This document shows positions 9,413 through 18,205 of a DNA stretch of 64,000 nucleotides, in pieces. A program made the translations under genes and the position numbers. The stretch spans positions 94,440-158,439 of the forward strand of contig JBFLYK010000010.1 in assembly GCA_040756995.1 (NCBI GenBank). The letters are read 5' to 3'. Source of the stretch: BP-133 sp040756995. Its GTDB lineage: Bacteria; Actinomycetota; Acidimicrobiia; IMCC26256; BP-133. Below the pieces are notes generated by a model that worked only from the letters and a program-made list of their open reading frames with translations, ran no database searches and had not been told where the DNA came from. Each line of letters begins with the position of its first letter. Position 1 is the first letter of the stretch.

Positions 9413-10132
9413 GTGCGGATCGACGTCTTCACGATCTTTCCCGGGTACTTCGACGGCCCCCTGTCGGCGTCGCTGCTGGGCCGGGCCCGGGAGAAAGGGC
9501 TCCTCGACATCCGCCTCCACGATCCCCGGGACTGGACCACCGACCGGCACCGCACGGTCGACGACACGCCCTTCGGCGGCGGGGCGGGCATGGTGATGAT
9601 GCCCGAGCCCCTCTTCGCCGCCGTCGAGGCGGTCGAGCCGCCCCGGCCGCTGTTCCTGCTGTCGGCCGCCGGCCGGCCCTTCGACCAGGCGGTGGCCAGG
9701 GAGCTGGCCGGGCGGCCCGGGTTCTCGCTGCTCTGCGGGCGGTACGAGGGCGTCGACCAGCGGGTGGCCGACCACCTCTGCGACGGCGAGCTGTCGGTCG
9801 GCGACTACGTCCTGGCCGGCGGCGAGGCGGCGGCGGTGGTGATCGTGGAAGCCGTGGCCCGGCTCCTCCCCGACGTGATGGGCAACGAGGCGTCGGCGGG
9901 CGAGGAGTCGTTCGCCGACGGCCTGGTCGAGTATCCCCAGTACACCCGGCCGGCCAGTTTCCGGGGGCTCGAGGTGCCCGAGGTGCTGCGGTCCGGTGAC
10001 CACGCCCGGATCGCCCGCTGGCGCCACGCCGAGGCGCTCCGCCGGACCCGCGACCGCCGTCCCGACCTGCTGGAGCGGCGCGGTCTGTCCGATACCGAGC
10101 GGGCCATGTTGGAGGATGACTGCTCAGAGTAG
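9413..10132 (+). CDS. trmD: tRNA (guanine-N1)-methyltransferase TrmD
   Basis: TrmD methylates G37 of tRNAs reading CNN/UNN/GNN codons with SAM, which prevents +1 frameshifting. MRIDVFTIFPGYFDG is the diagnostic N-terminus. The trefoil-knot SAM site is seen in LLCGRYEGVDQRV and SVGDYVLAGGEAAA, and the substrate loop in YPQYTRP. The protein has 239 residues with a GTG start at 9413. Its place between rimM and rplS is canonical. Confidence 0.97.
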   Translation: MRIDVFTIFPGYFDGPLSASLLGRAREKGLLDIRLHDPRDWTTDRHRTVDDTPFGGGAGMVMMPEPLFAAVEAVEPPRPLFLLSAAGRPFDQAVARELAGRPGFSLLCGRYEGVDQRVADHLCDGELSVGDYVLAGGEAAAVVIVEAVARLLPDVMGNEASAGEESFADGLVEYPQYTRPASFRGLEVPEVLRSGDHARIARWRHAEALRRTRDRRPDLLERRGLSDTERAMLEDDCSE

Positions 10133-10192
10133 TTACACTGGGGTGTTCTTCCCTCGATCTCGCTGGTCGTTCTTCTCGGCAGGAGCCTCACC

Positions 10193-10537
10193 ATGCAACG
10201 CACCGACCTCGTCGATCGCGCCTCGCTCCGCGACGACATCCCCGACTTCGGGCCCGGCGACACGCTGAAGGTCCACGTCCGCGTCGTCGAAGGCAACCGG
10301 GAACGGGTGCAGATCTTCCAGGGTGTGGTCATCCGCCGGCAGGGCAGCGGGTTGCGTGAGACCTTCACCGTCCGGAAGGTGAGCTTCGGCGTGGGGGTGG
10401 AGCGGACGTTCCCCGTCCACTCGCCCATCATCGCCCGCATCGAAGTCCTCACCCGGGGCGACGTGCGCCGGGCGAAGCTCTACTACCTGCGGGGTCGGGT
10501 AGGGAAGGCGGCCAAGGTCAAGGAGAAGCGGTTCTGA
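10193..10537 (+). CDS. rplS: 50S ribosomal protein L19
   Basis: This is ribosomal protein bL19, located at the subunit interface. Diagnostic segments are FGPGDTLKVHVRVVEGN, RVQIFQGVVIRRQGSG, ETFTVRKVSFGVGVERTFP and the end KLYYLRGRVGKAAKVKEKRF. The 114 residues and ATG start (GGAG upstream at 10181) match the family. The 60-base leader after trmD is separate from the tightly packed genes before it and may carry its own promoter. Confidence 0.97.
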   Translation: MQRTDLVDRASLRDDIPDFGPGDTLKVHVRVVEGNRERVQIFQGVVIRRQGSGLRETFTVRKVSFGVGVERTFPVHSPIIARIEVLTRGDVRRAKLYYLRGRVGKAAKVKEKRF

Positions 10538-10564
10538 CCCACCGGGGTCTGGACGCACAGGCCG

Positions 10565-11302
10565 ATGCAGGCCGATGACCTCCCCGGGGCCTCGGAACCC
10601 CCGGGTGCACCAACCGTAACCTCGGCGCCCGGCGGGTCCCGCCGGCCCTGGTCGCGCTGGCCCGCGGTCATTCCGGAGGCCGGCGGGCCGGCCCCGGTCC
10701 AGGAACCGCCGGCCAAGCCGCGGTCGCTGATGCGGGAGCTGCCGCTGCTGCTCGGCGTGGCGTTCGTCATCGCCTTCCTGGTCAAGACCTTCGTCGCCCA
10801 GGCCTTCTTCATCCCGTCCGAATCCATGGTCCACACCCTCGAGGTGGGTGACCGGGTGCTCGTCTCACGGATGTCGTACCGCCTCCACGACCCCCGGCGG
10901 GGCGACATCGTGGTCTTCACCTCCCCATTCGAGACCAACGGGTCGGGCGACGACCGCTCCATCCCGTCCCGCATCATCCACACCGTCCTGGAGAGCGTCG
11001 GGCTGCGCCAGCCCTCCACGGAAGACTTCATCAAGCGGGTGATCGCCCTCCCCGGCGAGACGATCGAGGGCAAGAGCGGGAACATCTACATCAACGGGCG
11101 GCAGCTCGTGGAGCCGTACCTGGCCGAGGAACCGGTGGGCGACTTCCCGGCCAAGACGATTCCCGACGGCCACGTCTGGGTGATGGGCGATAACCGCAAC
11201 CGGTCGTCGGATTCGCGGGTCTTCGGGCCGATCAAGAAGTCGAAGATCGTCGGCCGGGCCATCCTCCGGATCTGGCCCCTCAACCGGCTGGGCTTCCTGT
11301 GA
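10565..11302 (+). CDS. lepB: Signal peptidase I
   Basis: This is the membrane serine protease that removes signal peptides of Sec and Tat substrates. A cytoplasmic Pro-rich tail of about 60 residues precedes one membrane segment (LPLLLGVAFVIAFLVKTFVA). The catalytic Ser is in FIPSESMVHTL, the catalytic Lys in DFIKRVIALPGETIEG, and box E is MGDNRNRSSDSRVFG. The protein has 245 residues. An L19-lepB arrangement is common in actinobacteria. The secreted proteins at 12.2 and 48.3 kb are likely substrates of this activity. Confidence 0.94.
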   Translation: MQADDLPGASEPPGAPTVTSAPGGSRRPWSRWPAVIPEAGGPAPVQEPPAKPRSLMRELPLLLGVAFVIAFLVKTFVAQAFFIPSESMVHTLEVGDRVLVSRMSYRLHDPRRGDIVVFTSPFETNGSGDDRSIPSRIIHTVLESVGLRQPSTEDFIKRVIALPGETIEGKSGNIYINGRQLVEPYLAEEPVGDFPAKTIPDGHVWVMGDNRNRSSDSRVFGPIKKSKIVGRAILRIWPLNRLGFL

Positions 11303-11386
11303 TGGGAGTTTCGGGGCCCTTTGGGCCGCCGCTTCAGGCCCTGGCCGAAACCGGTTCTTCTAAACTGGCCTAAACGGGAGGCGTGG

Positions 11387-11680
11387 GTGAGCGCGGAAGA
11401 CCTCGAGCGGTACGAAACCGAGATCGAACTCCAGCTCTACAAGGAGTATCGCGACGTCCTGCCCATGTTCTCGTACGTCGTGGAGACGGAGCGCCGGTTC
11501 TATCTGGCCAACGACGTGAAGATGGAGGTTCGCAACGAGGGCGGGCGGGTCTACTTCGACGTCCACCTCCACGACGCCTGGGTGTGGGACATGTACCGCC
11601 CCGCCCGGTTCGTCTCCGACGTCCACGTGGTGACGTTCAAGGACGTCAACGTGGAGGAGCTGGCCGGCAAGGAGATCTAG
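11387..11680 (+). CDS. DUF2469 family protein
   Basis: This is a 97-residue protein of an actinobacteria-specific family of unknown function (DUF2469), recognised from MSAEDLERYETEIELQLYKEY, read here in two parts, and VFSYVVETERRFYLAN-like segments. The start is the GTG at 11387, preceded at 5 bases by GGGAGG. A longer frame to 11321 lacks conserved residues. Its stop overlaps the yraN start by one base, so the two are co-translated. The lepB-DUF2469-yraN order is a conserved actinobacterial neighbourhood. Confidence 0.88.
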   Translation: MSAEDLERYETEIELQLYKEYRDVLPMFSYVVETERRFYLANDVKMEVRNEGGRVYFDVHLHDAWVWDMYRPARFVSDVHVVTFKDVNVEELAGKEI

Positions 11681-12078
11681 TGCCTCCGGCTCGGGCCGGT
11701 GGTGGGCCGCCGGTTGACCGGCGGAAGCTGGACCTGGGCGCCCGAGGCGAGGAACTGGCCGTGGCCTGGTACACGGGTCAGGGCTACACGGTGCTGGGCC
11801 GGAACTGGCGCTGCCGGGAGGGTGAGCTCGACCTCGTCGTCAGCCGTGACCACTGCGTCGTGTTCTGCGAGGTCAAGACCCGGACGGGCACCGGCTTCGG
11901 CCTGCCCGCGGAGGCCGTCACCGGGGAGAAGCAGCGCCGCCTCCGGCGGCTGGCCACCCGGTGGCTGGGGGAGCAGGGGCCGTCGAAAGGATTCGCCGAG
12001 CTGCGCTTCGACGTGGCCTGCGTGACGGTCCGGGCCGGATCCGAACCCGACCTCGAGGTCATCGAAGCGGCCTTCTAG
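11680..12078 (+). CDS. yraN: YraN family (UPF0102) nuclease-like protein
   Basis: This is a small restriction-endonuclease-like fold protein of unknown substrate, often found next to comM and dprA. The motif set GARGEELA, GYTVLGRNWRCREGELDLV and VFCEVKTRTGTGFG gives the E-x(n)-D-x(n)-ExK core. The start is GTG at 11680, sharing its first base with the upstream TAG stop. The protein has 132 residues. Usually comM and dprA follow directly on the same strand; here they lie 5 kb away on the opposite strand. Confidence 0.88.
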   Translation: MPPARAGGGPPVDRRKLDLGARGEELAVAWYTGQGYTVLGRNWRCREGELDLVVSRDHCVVFCEVKTRTGTGFGLPAEAVTGEKQRRLRRLATRWLGEQGPSKGFAELRFDVACVTVRAGSEPDLEVIEAAF

Positions 12079-12159
12079 ACCTGCTCAGCGTCGACATTTT
12101 GGCGTTTCTGTCCTATTTTGTGGGTTGTGTTACCAATGATGCGAGAGGTCAACGCAACC

Positions 12160-15100
12160 ATGAGACGTTCCCACTCGGCTCTGGCGCTGGTCTGCGCCCT
12201 CGCTCTGATCGCAACGTTCCACGGCCTGGGGGCCCAGGCGGCCCCCGCCGGGGGCGGCCTCGAGCGCGTCAGCGTCCCGGAGGGCGGCGGCGAACGGAAC
12301 GTCCTGCCCACCGGCAGTTCGCTGCAGTGCAACGCCCAGAACGCCGGGAAGTGCACCAAGCGCGCCGTGGCCGTCGACACCGCCACCAACAAGATCCGGG
12401 TGGTGTTCGCCTCGGCGGCCAACAACCTGGTGCCGAACGACAACAACGGCAAGACCGACATCTTCCTGACCACCCTGACGCCGGGGGCGGCGGGGGCTCC
12501 GCCGGCCATCGAGTCGGTCCACCGCATCAACATCGGGCCCGGCGGGGTCGAGGCCAACGGCGAGAGCGCCGGGCCGTCGATCAGCCCCAACGGGCAGTGG
12601 GTGTCGTTCGACTCGCTGGCGTCGAACCTCGTCAACGGGGACAACAACACGGCCAACGACGTGTTCGCCTACAACGTGTCCACCAAGGCGCTGTACCGGG
12701 TGAGCGTGGCCCAGGCGCCGGCCACCGAGGGGACGGGCGGCAGCTTCGCCTCGTCGATCGCCGACGACGGCTCGACGTCGTTCACGTCCTACAACGCCCT
12801 CGTCCCGGGGGCCACGACGGCGTTCCAGCAGGTCTATGTGCGCAAGAGCCCGGCGGCGTCCCCGTCGACGGTCCTGGTAAGCGTCAACAACGGGGGGACC
12901 TCCTCGGGGAACGCTCCGAGCCTGGAGTCCACGATCACCGCCGACGGCAACAAGGTGGCCTTCACCACCCAGGCCGACGACACGGTCCCGGCCGGCTCGA
13001 AGACCAAGGGCATCCCCGACATCGTCATCCGTGACCTGGCGGCCAACACCTCGAAGCTGGTGTCGAAGGACGCCAAGGCCGGGGCAGCCTCGATCAGCGC
13101 CGACGGCTCGCAGGTGGCGTTCATCGCCGAGGCCATCGGGCCCAACAAGGGGATCTACAAGGTCAGCACGGGGGCGATGGCCACCCCCAACGACTACGTC
13201 GCCGCCTGTACGTCGGCCGCCTGCCAGGCGAAGCCGAAGGCCGCCGTGCTGCCGTCCCTCAACGCCAATGGTTCGGTGCTGGCCTTCCAGTCGTCGGCCA
13301 AGTACAACGACCTGCAGATCAACAGCGACCAGGTCTGGACGGGGACGTCGGCGGTCACGCTCGTGAGTCACGACCGGGGGGACGCCACCAAGCCGGCCAA
13401 CGACCAGGCGATCAACCCGTCGATCAGCCCCGACGGCAACTACGTGGTGTTCGAGTCGGCGGCCGACAACCTCGGGGCCGACGACTTCAACGGCGCGATC
13501 GACATCTTCCTGGCGCAGCCCGCCGCGCCAGGGGCGACGGTGCGGGTGAGCGTGCCGGCGTCGGGCGGCGAGGCGTCGGGTTTCGCCACCGCGCCGAGCG
13601 CGCCGCCGGCGGTGTCGGCCGACGGCAACATCGTGGCCTTCGAGTCGGACTCGTCGAACCTGGTGGGCGGGGACACCAACGGCGTCAGCGACATCTTCGT
13701 GCGGGACCGGGCGGCGGGGAAGACCGAGCGGGTCAGCGTCGGTACCGACGGGACGCAGGGCAACAAGGGCAGCTTCCGGCCGGGGATCAGTGCCGACGGG
13801 CGATTCGTGGTCTTCGAATCGGCGGCCACCAACCTGCTGGCGGGCGGTGCCGACAGCAACGGCGTGAAGGACATCTTCATCCGCGACCGCCAGACCGGCG
13901 AGACGAAGCGCGTCAGCGAGTCGGGCGCCGCCTCGCCGAGCCAGAACCCGTCGATCAGCCCCAACGGCAAGTTCGTGGCCTTCGACTCCAACGGGAACTT
14001 CGGCCCCATCCAGGGCCGGAACTCCAACGTCACCAACGTGTTCCGCTGGAGCAACCCCGCGGGCGGGGGCGACGGGCAGTTCATCATGGTCAGCACCCAG
14101 CCGCCGGGGAAGAACAACCCGTCCCGGCAGGCCCCCAACGGGAAGTCGAGCTTCCAGCCCTCGGTGGCCAACGACGGCACGGTGGCCTTCCTGTCCGACG
14201 CCACCGGCCTGACGGGCTTCGACGGTGACGACCCGCCGGGCGCCAAGCCCAACTACACCGACGTGTACGTGGCGCTGCCCAACGGTTCGGTGGTCAAGGC
14301 GTCGATGAGCAACAGCACCTACCAGGCGGCCGACGGCAGCACGCACCAGTCGCCGGCGACGGGGGACAGCTACCGCCCCTCGATCAGCGCCGACGGGACG
14401 AAGGTCGCCTTCGCGTCGGACGCCACCAACCTGCCGACGAGCGGGGCCGACCAGAACCCCGACACCGACGTCTTCATCCGCGACATCCCCGGCAACTCGG
14501 TGCGGATGGTCAACCAGCCGCCCAGCGGCGTCCCCGGTGGCGCCAGCACCGCCCCGGCCATCAACGGCGACGGTTCGGCGGTGGCGTTCGTGTCGGCCGC
14601 CCCCAACCTCGTGCCGGGCGACAACAACGGCGCGCCCGACGTGTTCGTGGCCAACATGACCAATGGCGGGATCAGCCGCGTCAACGTGCGGCCGGGAGCC
14701 GACGGCTTCCAGCCCGACGGGCCGTCGTACATGCCGGGCATCGCCAGCAACGGACTCGTCGTGGCCTTCGGCTCGAGCGCCACCAACCTCGTCGACGGCG
14801 ACGCGAACAGCGCCTATGACATCTTCGCCCGGGTGCTGGCCGAGCTGCCCGGCCCCTGCACCGGCTGTGGCGCCGGGGCGGGCCCGGTGTACAGCGGACC
14901 GGGGTACCGGCTCGTGGCCTCCGACGGTGGGATCTTCGCCTTCGGGGACGCCAAGTTCTACGGCTCGGCCGGTGGGACCAAGCTGGCCAAGCCCATCGCG
15001 GCCATGGCTTCCACGCCGAGCAACGGCGGCTACTGGCTCGTGGCCTCCGACGGTGGCGTGTTCGCCTACGGGGACGCCAAGTTCTACGGCTCCACCGGCG

Positions 15101-15645
15101 CGGTGCAGCTCAACAGCCCCATCGTCGGGATGGCGCCCACACCGAGCGGTGCCGGCTATTGGTTCGTGGCCGCCGACGGCGGAATCTTCTCCTTCGGGGA
15201 CGCCAAGTTCTACGGCTCGATGGGTGGCCAGCCGCTGAGCCGGCCGATCGTGGGGATGACCTCGACGGAGTCGGGCAAGGGGTACTGGCTCGTGGCCTCC
15301 GATGGCGGGATCTTCTCGTTCGGGGACGCCAAGTTCTACGGCTCCACCGGCAACGTGAAGCTGGCCAAGCCGATCGTCGGCATGGACCGCTCGCCGACCG
15401 GAAACGGTTACCGCTTCGTCGCTTCCGACGGCGGAATCTTCACCTTCGGCGACGCCAAGTTCCTCGGGTCGATGGGCGGCAAGCCGCTGAAGCAGCCGAT
15501 CGTCGGGATGGCCCGCACCCGCCAGGGCGACGGCTACTGGCTGGTCGGCTCCGACGGCGCCATCTACAACTTCGGCGCCGCCGGCTTCCAAGGCTCCGCC
15601 GCCGACCAGAAGCTCGCCCACCCCATCGTGGCCATGGCGGCCTAG
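12160..15645 (+). CDS. Secreted TolB-like beta-propeller protein with six C-terminal 42-residue repeats
   Basis: This is a 1161-residue exported protein of unknown function. The signal peptide is MRRSHSALALVCALALIATF followed by an Ala-rich cleavage region. About 850 residues of WD40/PD40-type blades follow, repeating patterns such as SISPDGNYVVFESAADNL and DIFVRDRAAG. The C-terminal 250 residues carry six units of a GYWLVASDGGIFSFGDAKFY type, spaced exactly 126 bases (for example 14944, 15070, 15196). Upstream in-frame starts at 12118 and 12136 are possible. The ATG at 12160 was chosen because it begins directly at the basic n-region. The same repeat closes the subtilase at 48269-50308. A cell-surface or wall-binding role is inference only. 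Confidence 0.75.
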   Translation: MRRSHSALALVCALALIATFHGLGAQAAPAGGGLERVSVPEGGGERNVLPTGSSLQCNAQNAGKCTKRAVAVDTATNKIRVVFASAANNLVPNDNNGKTDIFLTTLTPGAAGAPPAIESVHRINIGPGGVEANGESAGPSISPNGQWVSFDSLASNLVNGDNNTANDVFAYNVSTKALYRVSVAQAPATEGTGGSFASSIADDGSTSFTSYNALVPGATTAFQQVYVRKSPAASPSTVLVSVNNGGTSSGNAPSLESTITADGNKVAFTTQADDTVPAGSKTKGIPDIVIRDLAANTSKLVSKDAKAGAASISADGSQVAFIAEAIGPNKGIYKVSTGAMATPNDYVAACTSAACQAKPKAAVLPSLNANGSVLAFQSSAKYNDLQINSDQVWTGTSAVTLVSHDRGDATKPANDQAINPSISPDGNYVVFESAADNLGADDFNGAIDIFLAQPAAPGATVRVSVPASGGEASGFATAPSAPPAVSADGNIVAFESDSSNLVGGDTNGVSDIFVRDRAAGKTERVSVGTDGTQGNKGSFRPGISADGRFVVFESAATNLLAGGADSNGVKDIFIRDRQTGETKRVSESGAASPSQNPSISPNGKFVAFDSNGNFGPIQGRNSNVTNVFRWSNPAGGGDGQFIMVSTQPPGKNNPSRQAPNGKSSFQPSVANDGTVAFLSDATGLTGFDGDDPPGAKPNYTDVYVALPNGSVVKASMSNSTYQAADGSTHQSPATGDSYRPSISADGTKVAFASDATNLPTSGADQNPDTDVFIRDIPGNSVRMVNQPPSGVPGGASTAPAINGDGSAVAFVSAAPNLVPGDNNGAPDVFVANMTNGGISRVNVRPGADGFQPDGPSYMPGIASNGLVVAFGSSATNLVDGDANSAYDIFARVLAELPGPCTGCGAGAGPVYSGPGYRLVASDGGIFAFGDAKFYGSAGGTKLAKPIAAMASTPSNGGYWLVASDGGVFAYGDAKFYGSTGAVQLNSPIVGMAPTPSGAGYWFVAADGGIFSFGDAKFYGSMGGQPLSRPIVGMTSTESGKGYWLVASDGGIFSFGDAKFYGSTGNVKLAKPIVGMDRSPTGNGYRFVASDGGIFTFGDAKFLGSMGGKPLKQPIVGMARTRQGDGYWLVGSDGAIYNFGAAGFQGSAADQKLAHPIVAMAA

Positions 15646-15671
15646 GCGGGGGAGCCCCCCTCTACCGCCTG

Positions 15672-16046
15672 CTAGTTCTCCGGCTGCGGAAGCTGCCCGG
15701 GCACGAGGCGCAGGATCAGCGCGTCGAGTTTCGATTCCACTCGGGTGAGCCCTGCGCCCAATCGGGACTCGACGCCCTCGACCTTGCTCTCGAGCGCATC
15801 GAGCCTTGCACTCAATCGGACTTCGACGGCGTCGATCTTGGTGTTCAACCTGTCCTCGACCGTATCGATCGTGGCGTCCAACCTGCCCTCGACTGTGCCG
15901 ATCTTGTTCTCGAGGCGGGTTCCGAGGTGGGCCAAGTCGTCCTTGTCGGCCTTCTTCGACAAGGCCATCCAGAGCGCGGTCGAGGAGCCGACGATGCTGA
16001 CGGCGATCCCGATGACGGCGATGAGCAGATCGACACGGTCGATCAT
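15672..16046 (-). CDS. Membrane-anchored hendecad coiled-coil protein
   Basis: This is a 124-residue protein with one N-terminal membrane helix (LLIAVIGIAVSIVGSSTALW). It is followed by a long amphipathic helix with an 11-residue rhythm: GTVEGRLDATI, DTVEDRLNTKI, DAVEVRLSARL, DALESKVEGVE. Such hendecad repeats form straight coiled coils seen in small inner-membrane proteins of unknown function. The start at 16046 is the first Met in the open frame. It ends convergently 26 bases from the large propeller gene. No specific function can be assigned. Confidence 0.65.
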   Translation of the reverse strand: MIDRVDLLIAVIGIAVSIVGSSTALWMALSKKADKDDLAHLGTRLENKIGTVEGRLDATIDTVEDRLNTKIDAVEVRLSARLDALESKVEGVESRLGAGLTRVESKLDALILRLVPGQLPQPEN

Positions 16047-16085
16047 GGCGAGTCCTCCTGTCGTGAGGGTACCAACCCGGGCCGG

Positions 16086-17531
16086 TCAGGTCGGCCAGAC
16101 GAAGCCGCGGTCGCGGGTGGCCCGGCCCAGAGCGACGAGCTCTTCGACAGCCAGGGCGACCTGGCCGGGATCGAGGCCCGTCCGGGAGGCCAGCTGGTCC
16201 GGGTGGGCCGCCTCGCCGGCCAGGGCCTTGAGGACGGCGGCGGCGTTGCGGCTGGGCTGTGGCCCGTTGCCGGGCTTCGGCGCAGTGCCCCAGAGCTTGC
16301 GCTGGCCTCCCGGAGTGAGGCCGAGGGCGACGAGCACGTCGGTCGGGTCGAGGAGCGGCTGCGCCCCGTCGGCCAGCAGGGCATTGCATCCGGCGGCCGC
16401 CGGGTTGCGGCGCGAACCGGGCACGGCGAGCACGGGCCGCCCGTAATCGAGGGCGCGCTCGGCGGTGATGCGCGACCCCCCGCTGAGGGTCGCCTCCACC
16501 ACACAGACGACGTCGCCGAGGGCGGCGATGATGCGATTCCGCACCGGGAACCGCCCCCGTTCCGGCGGCGTCCCGAACGGCTGCTCGCCGAGGAGCACCC
16601 CATAGCGCCGCACCCGCTCGAACAGGACCCGATGCCGCCTCGGGTAGACGACATCGAGCCCCGTTGCCACCACCCCGATGGGCCCGGCTCCGTGGATGTC
16701 GTCTCCGCCAACGACTGTCGGCGAATCACCGCGTCGCTCGCTTGCCATCTCCGCCGCCTGGAGCGCCCCGAAATGCGCTGCCCCGTCGATTCCGATGGCC
16801 ATCCCGGAGACCACGGAGACTCCAGCCGCACCGAGGAACGCACCGAGCTCCCAGGCATCGGCCAAGCCATGCACCGACGCCGCTCGGGTACCGACCACCG
16901 CCACCCGGGGTGCTCTCAGCACCTCAGGCCGCTCTCCTTCGAGGAACAGCAGGACCGGACACCCGGGAAGGTCGTCGGTGATCGGAAAGTCCGGATCGTC
17001 ATGGCCGAGGAGGCGCGTGTTGCGCTTGATGATCTGGGAGACGAGCGCCTTGCGTCGCTCCTGCGGCCATCCAGGAAACGCTCGCCGGATGAGCGCATCC
17101 GGTGACGGGGCAGAGACGTCATGGATATGCCCGTGAGCACTGGTCGAAGACGCTTGCGACGCCACGGACGTTGCTCCCAACGACGCCAGGGCGCCGCTGG
17201 CGCTGCTTCGGCGGCGGGTCTCCGGCCGCGACGGGGGCCAGGTCGTCGGGCGGCTTGCGGGCCCGTTCCCGACCGTGCCGGTGTCCGCTGACGGCCCTGT
17301 CGGGTCTGGGGAGGCCGCAGCATCGCTTGAAGTGCAGTTCGCCGGTCGGCTTACGGACACACGATCGTTCGCGACCGTGCCGGTGTCCGCCGACAGACGT
17401 GTCGCGTCTGTGGGGGGTGCAACAGCGCTTGAAGTGCATGCCGTGCGCCGTATGGGGTCGGTCGGCGAAGAACTCATCGCCTCCCCGGTCGCCGGATCAG
17501 CATCCAGGCCAGGAAGGGGTTCCGTGCTCAC
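16086..17531 (-). CDS. dprA: DNA processing protein DprA with long repetitive N-terminal extension
   Basis: DprA loads RecA on incoming single strands during natural transformation. The Rossmann-like domain contains VAVVGTRAASVHG, the phosphate-binding SGMAIGIDGAAH (about residues 242-253) and a C-terminal winged helix (LDPGQVALAVEELVALGRAT). Two features are unusual. The first 140 residues are Ser/Thr/Ala/Pro-rich and contain a 34-residue tandem repeat starting CTSS at residues 32 and 66. An insertion of about 25 residues (EMASERRGDSPTVVGG and following) sits in the nucleotide-binding domain. The GTG start overlaps the comM stop (GTGA), supporting the long form, but a later start is possible. 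Because comM is interrupted, dprA transcription may now come from the element side. Confidence 0.8.
   Translation of the reverse strand: MSTEPLPGLDADPATGEAMSSSPTDPIRRTACTSSAVAPPTDATRLSADTGTVANDRVSVSRPANCTSSDAAASPDPTGPSADTGTVGNGPASRPTTWPPSRPETRRRSSASGALASLGATSVASQASSTSAHGHIHDVSAPSPDALIRRAFPGWPQERRKALVSQIIKRNTRLLGHDDPDFPITDDLPGCPVLLFLEGERPEVLRAPRVAVVGTRAASVHGLADAWELGAFLGAAGVSVVSGMAIGIDGAAHFGALQAAEMASERRGDSPTVVGGDDIHGAGPIGVVATGLDVVYPRRHRVLFERVRRYGVLLGEQPFGTPPERGRFPVRNRIIAALGDVVCVVEATLSGGSRITAERALDYGRPVLAVPGSRRNPAAAGCNALLADGAQPLLDPTDVLVALGLTPGGQRKLWGTAPKPGNGPQPSRNAAAVLKALAGEAAHPDQLASRTGLDPGQVALAVEELVALGRATRDRGFVWPT
17271..17474 (-). repeat. Two 102-bp tandem repeat units inside the dprA 5' region
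   Basis: Unit 1 runs from about 17271 and unit 2 from 17373, both beginning with GACCGTGCCGGTGTCCG on the plus strand and sharing CGCTTGAAGTGCA further in. The period is 102 bases, so the repeat stays in frame and yields two similar 34-residue blocks. An alternative minus-strand frame (17119-17439) is also open and repeats HFKRCC and GHRHGRER, so the coding frame here is not certain. Confidence 0.7.
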
Positions 17532-18109
17532 AACACGTCCTCTCGGAGACTGGCGGCCAGCAGGACGTGTTCCGGGGAGATCGTCTCCGTTCCGGCGAGG
17601 TCGGCCAGGGTCCTCGCCACCCGGTGCGTGCAGGCGAGGCCTCGGCCACTCAGTTCCCGCCGGTAGGCCGCCTGCCGGAGCGTCTCCTCGGCGTCCCTGT
17701 TGAGAGGAACGGCCCGGGTCAGCGTGCTGGCCGGGACCAGGGCGTTGCGTCGCCAGGGGAAATGCCGGTAGCGACGGCGCTGTCGAGCGATCGCCTCACG
17801 GACACGCTCTCGCATTTCATGCGACGGTGCGCCGGTGGGGTCACCGGGTGCGGCCGGCCCCAGCGCAACCCGTAGGTCGAAGCGATCGATGAGCGGAGCC
17901 GAGAGGCGCCGGCGATATCTCAACCGGAGTGCCTCAGAGCAGATACACCGCGGCGGCCCCAACCCACAGGGGCACGGATTCGAGCAGGCGATGAGGAGGA
18001 AGTCAGCCGGGAAGGCGACAGCCGCCCCTTGGCGGGCGATCCGCACAACGCGTTCCTCGAGCGGCTGGCGCAGAGCGTCGAGGACCAAAGGGGAGAACTC
18101 TCCGAGTTC
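17528..18109 (-). pseudogene. comM: comM (YifB Mg-chelatase-like helicase), 3' part, separated by the element
   Basis: This is the C-terminal part of the AAA+ branch-migration helicase ComM. It begins at the insertion point with codons for ELGEFSPLVLDALRQPLEE, then carries the sensor and arginine-finger region (FLLIACSNPCPCG), RYRRRLSAPLIDRFDLRV and the C-terminal lid with AYRRELSGRG. Bases 18108-18109 are the duplicated attachment core. The frame continues into the element to 18268, so a truncated product could be made from an internal start. Joined to 33560-34485 with one copy of the core, it gives 1506 bases (502 codons including stop) with no frame interruption. The stop overlaps the dprA start. 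Confidence 0.92.
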
Positions 18110-18135
18110 TTCCAGTGTTCCAGTTGGACCAACTC
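18082..18135. other. attL attachment site
   Basis: This is the junction between comM (left) and the element (right). The core dinucleotide is TC at 18108-18109 (GA on the comM strand). The element arm 18110-18135 ends in ACCAACTC, the inverted partner of GAGTTGGT in attR. The core was placed by two independent criteria: restoration of the ComM Walker B Asp-Glu, and symmetry of the two element arms (26 bases each). Confidence 0.8.
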
Positions 18136-18205
18136 GGGAGGACTTCAGCAGCCCAGCGGAGAAGACTAGGGGCAACATACGTTCGCTACTCCGAAGGAGA
18201 CTCCC

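Noticed and set aside
12130..16389. 1419-codon minus-strand frame across the propeller gene and dprA
   Set aside because: Repetitive only because it mirrors the propeller repeats; codon bias and the signal peptide support the plus-strand gene.
18101..18120. Attachment core placed at the shared TGGA instead of GA
   Set aside because: That join would read LEEL and lose the Walker B Asp of ComM, and the arm symmetry would not be centred.
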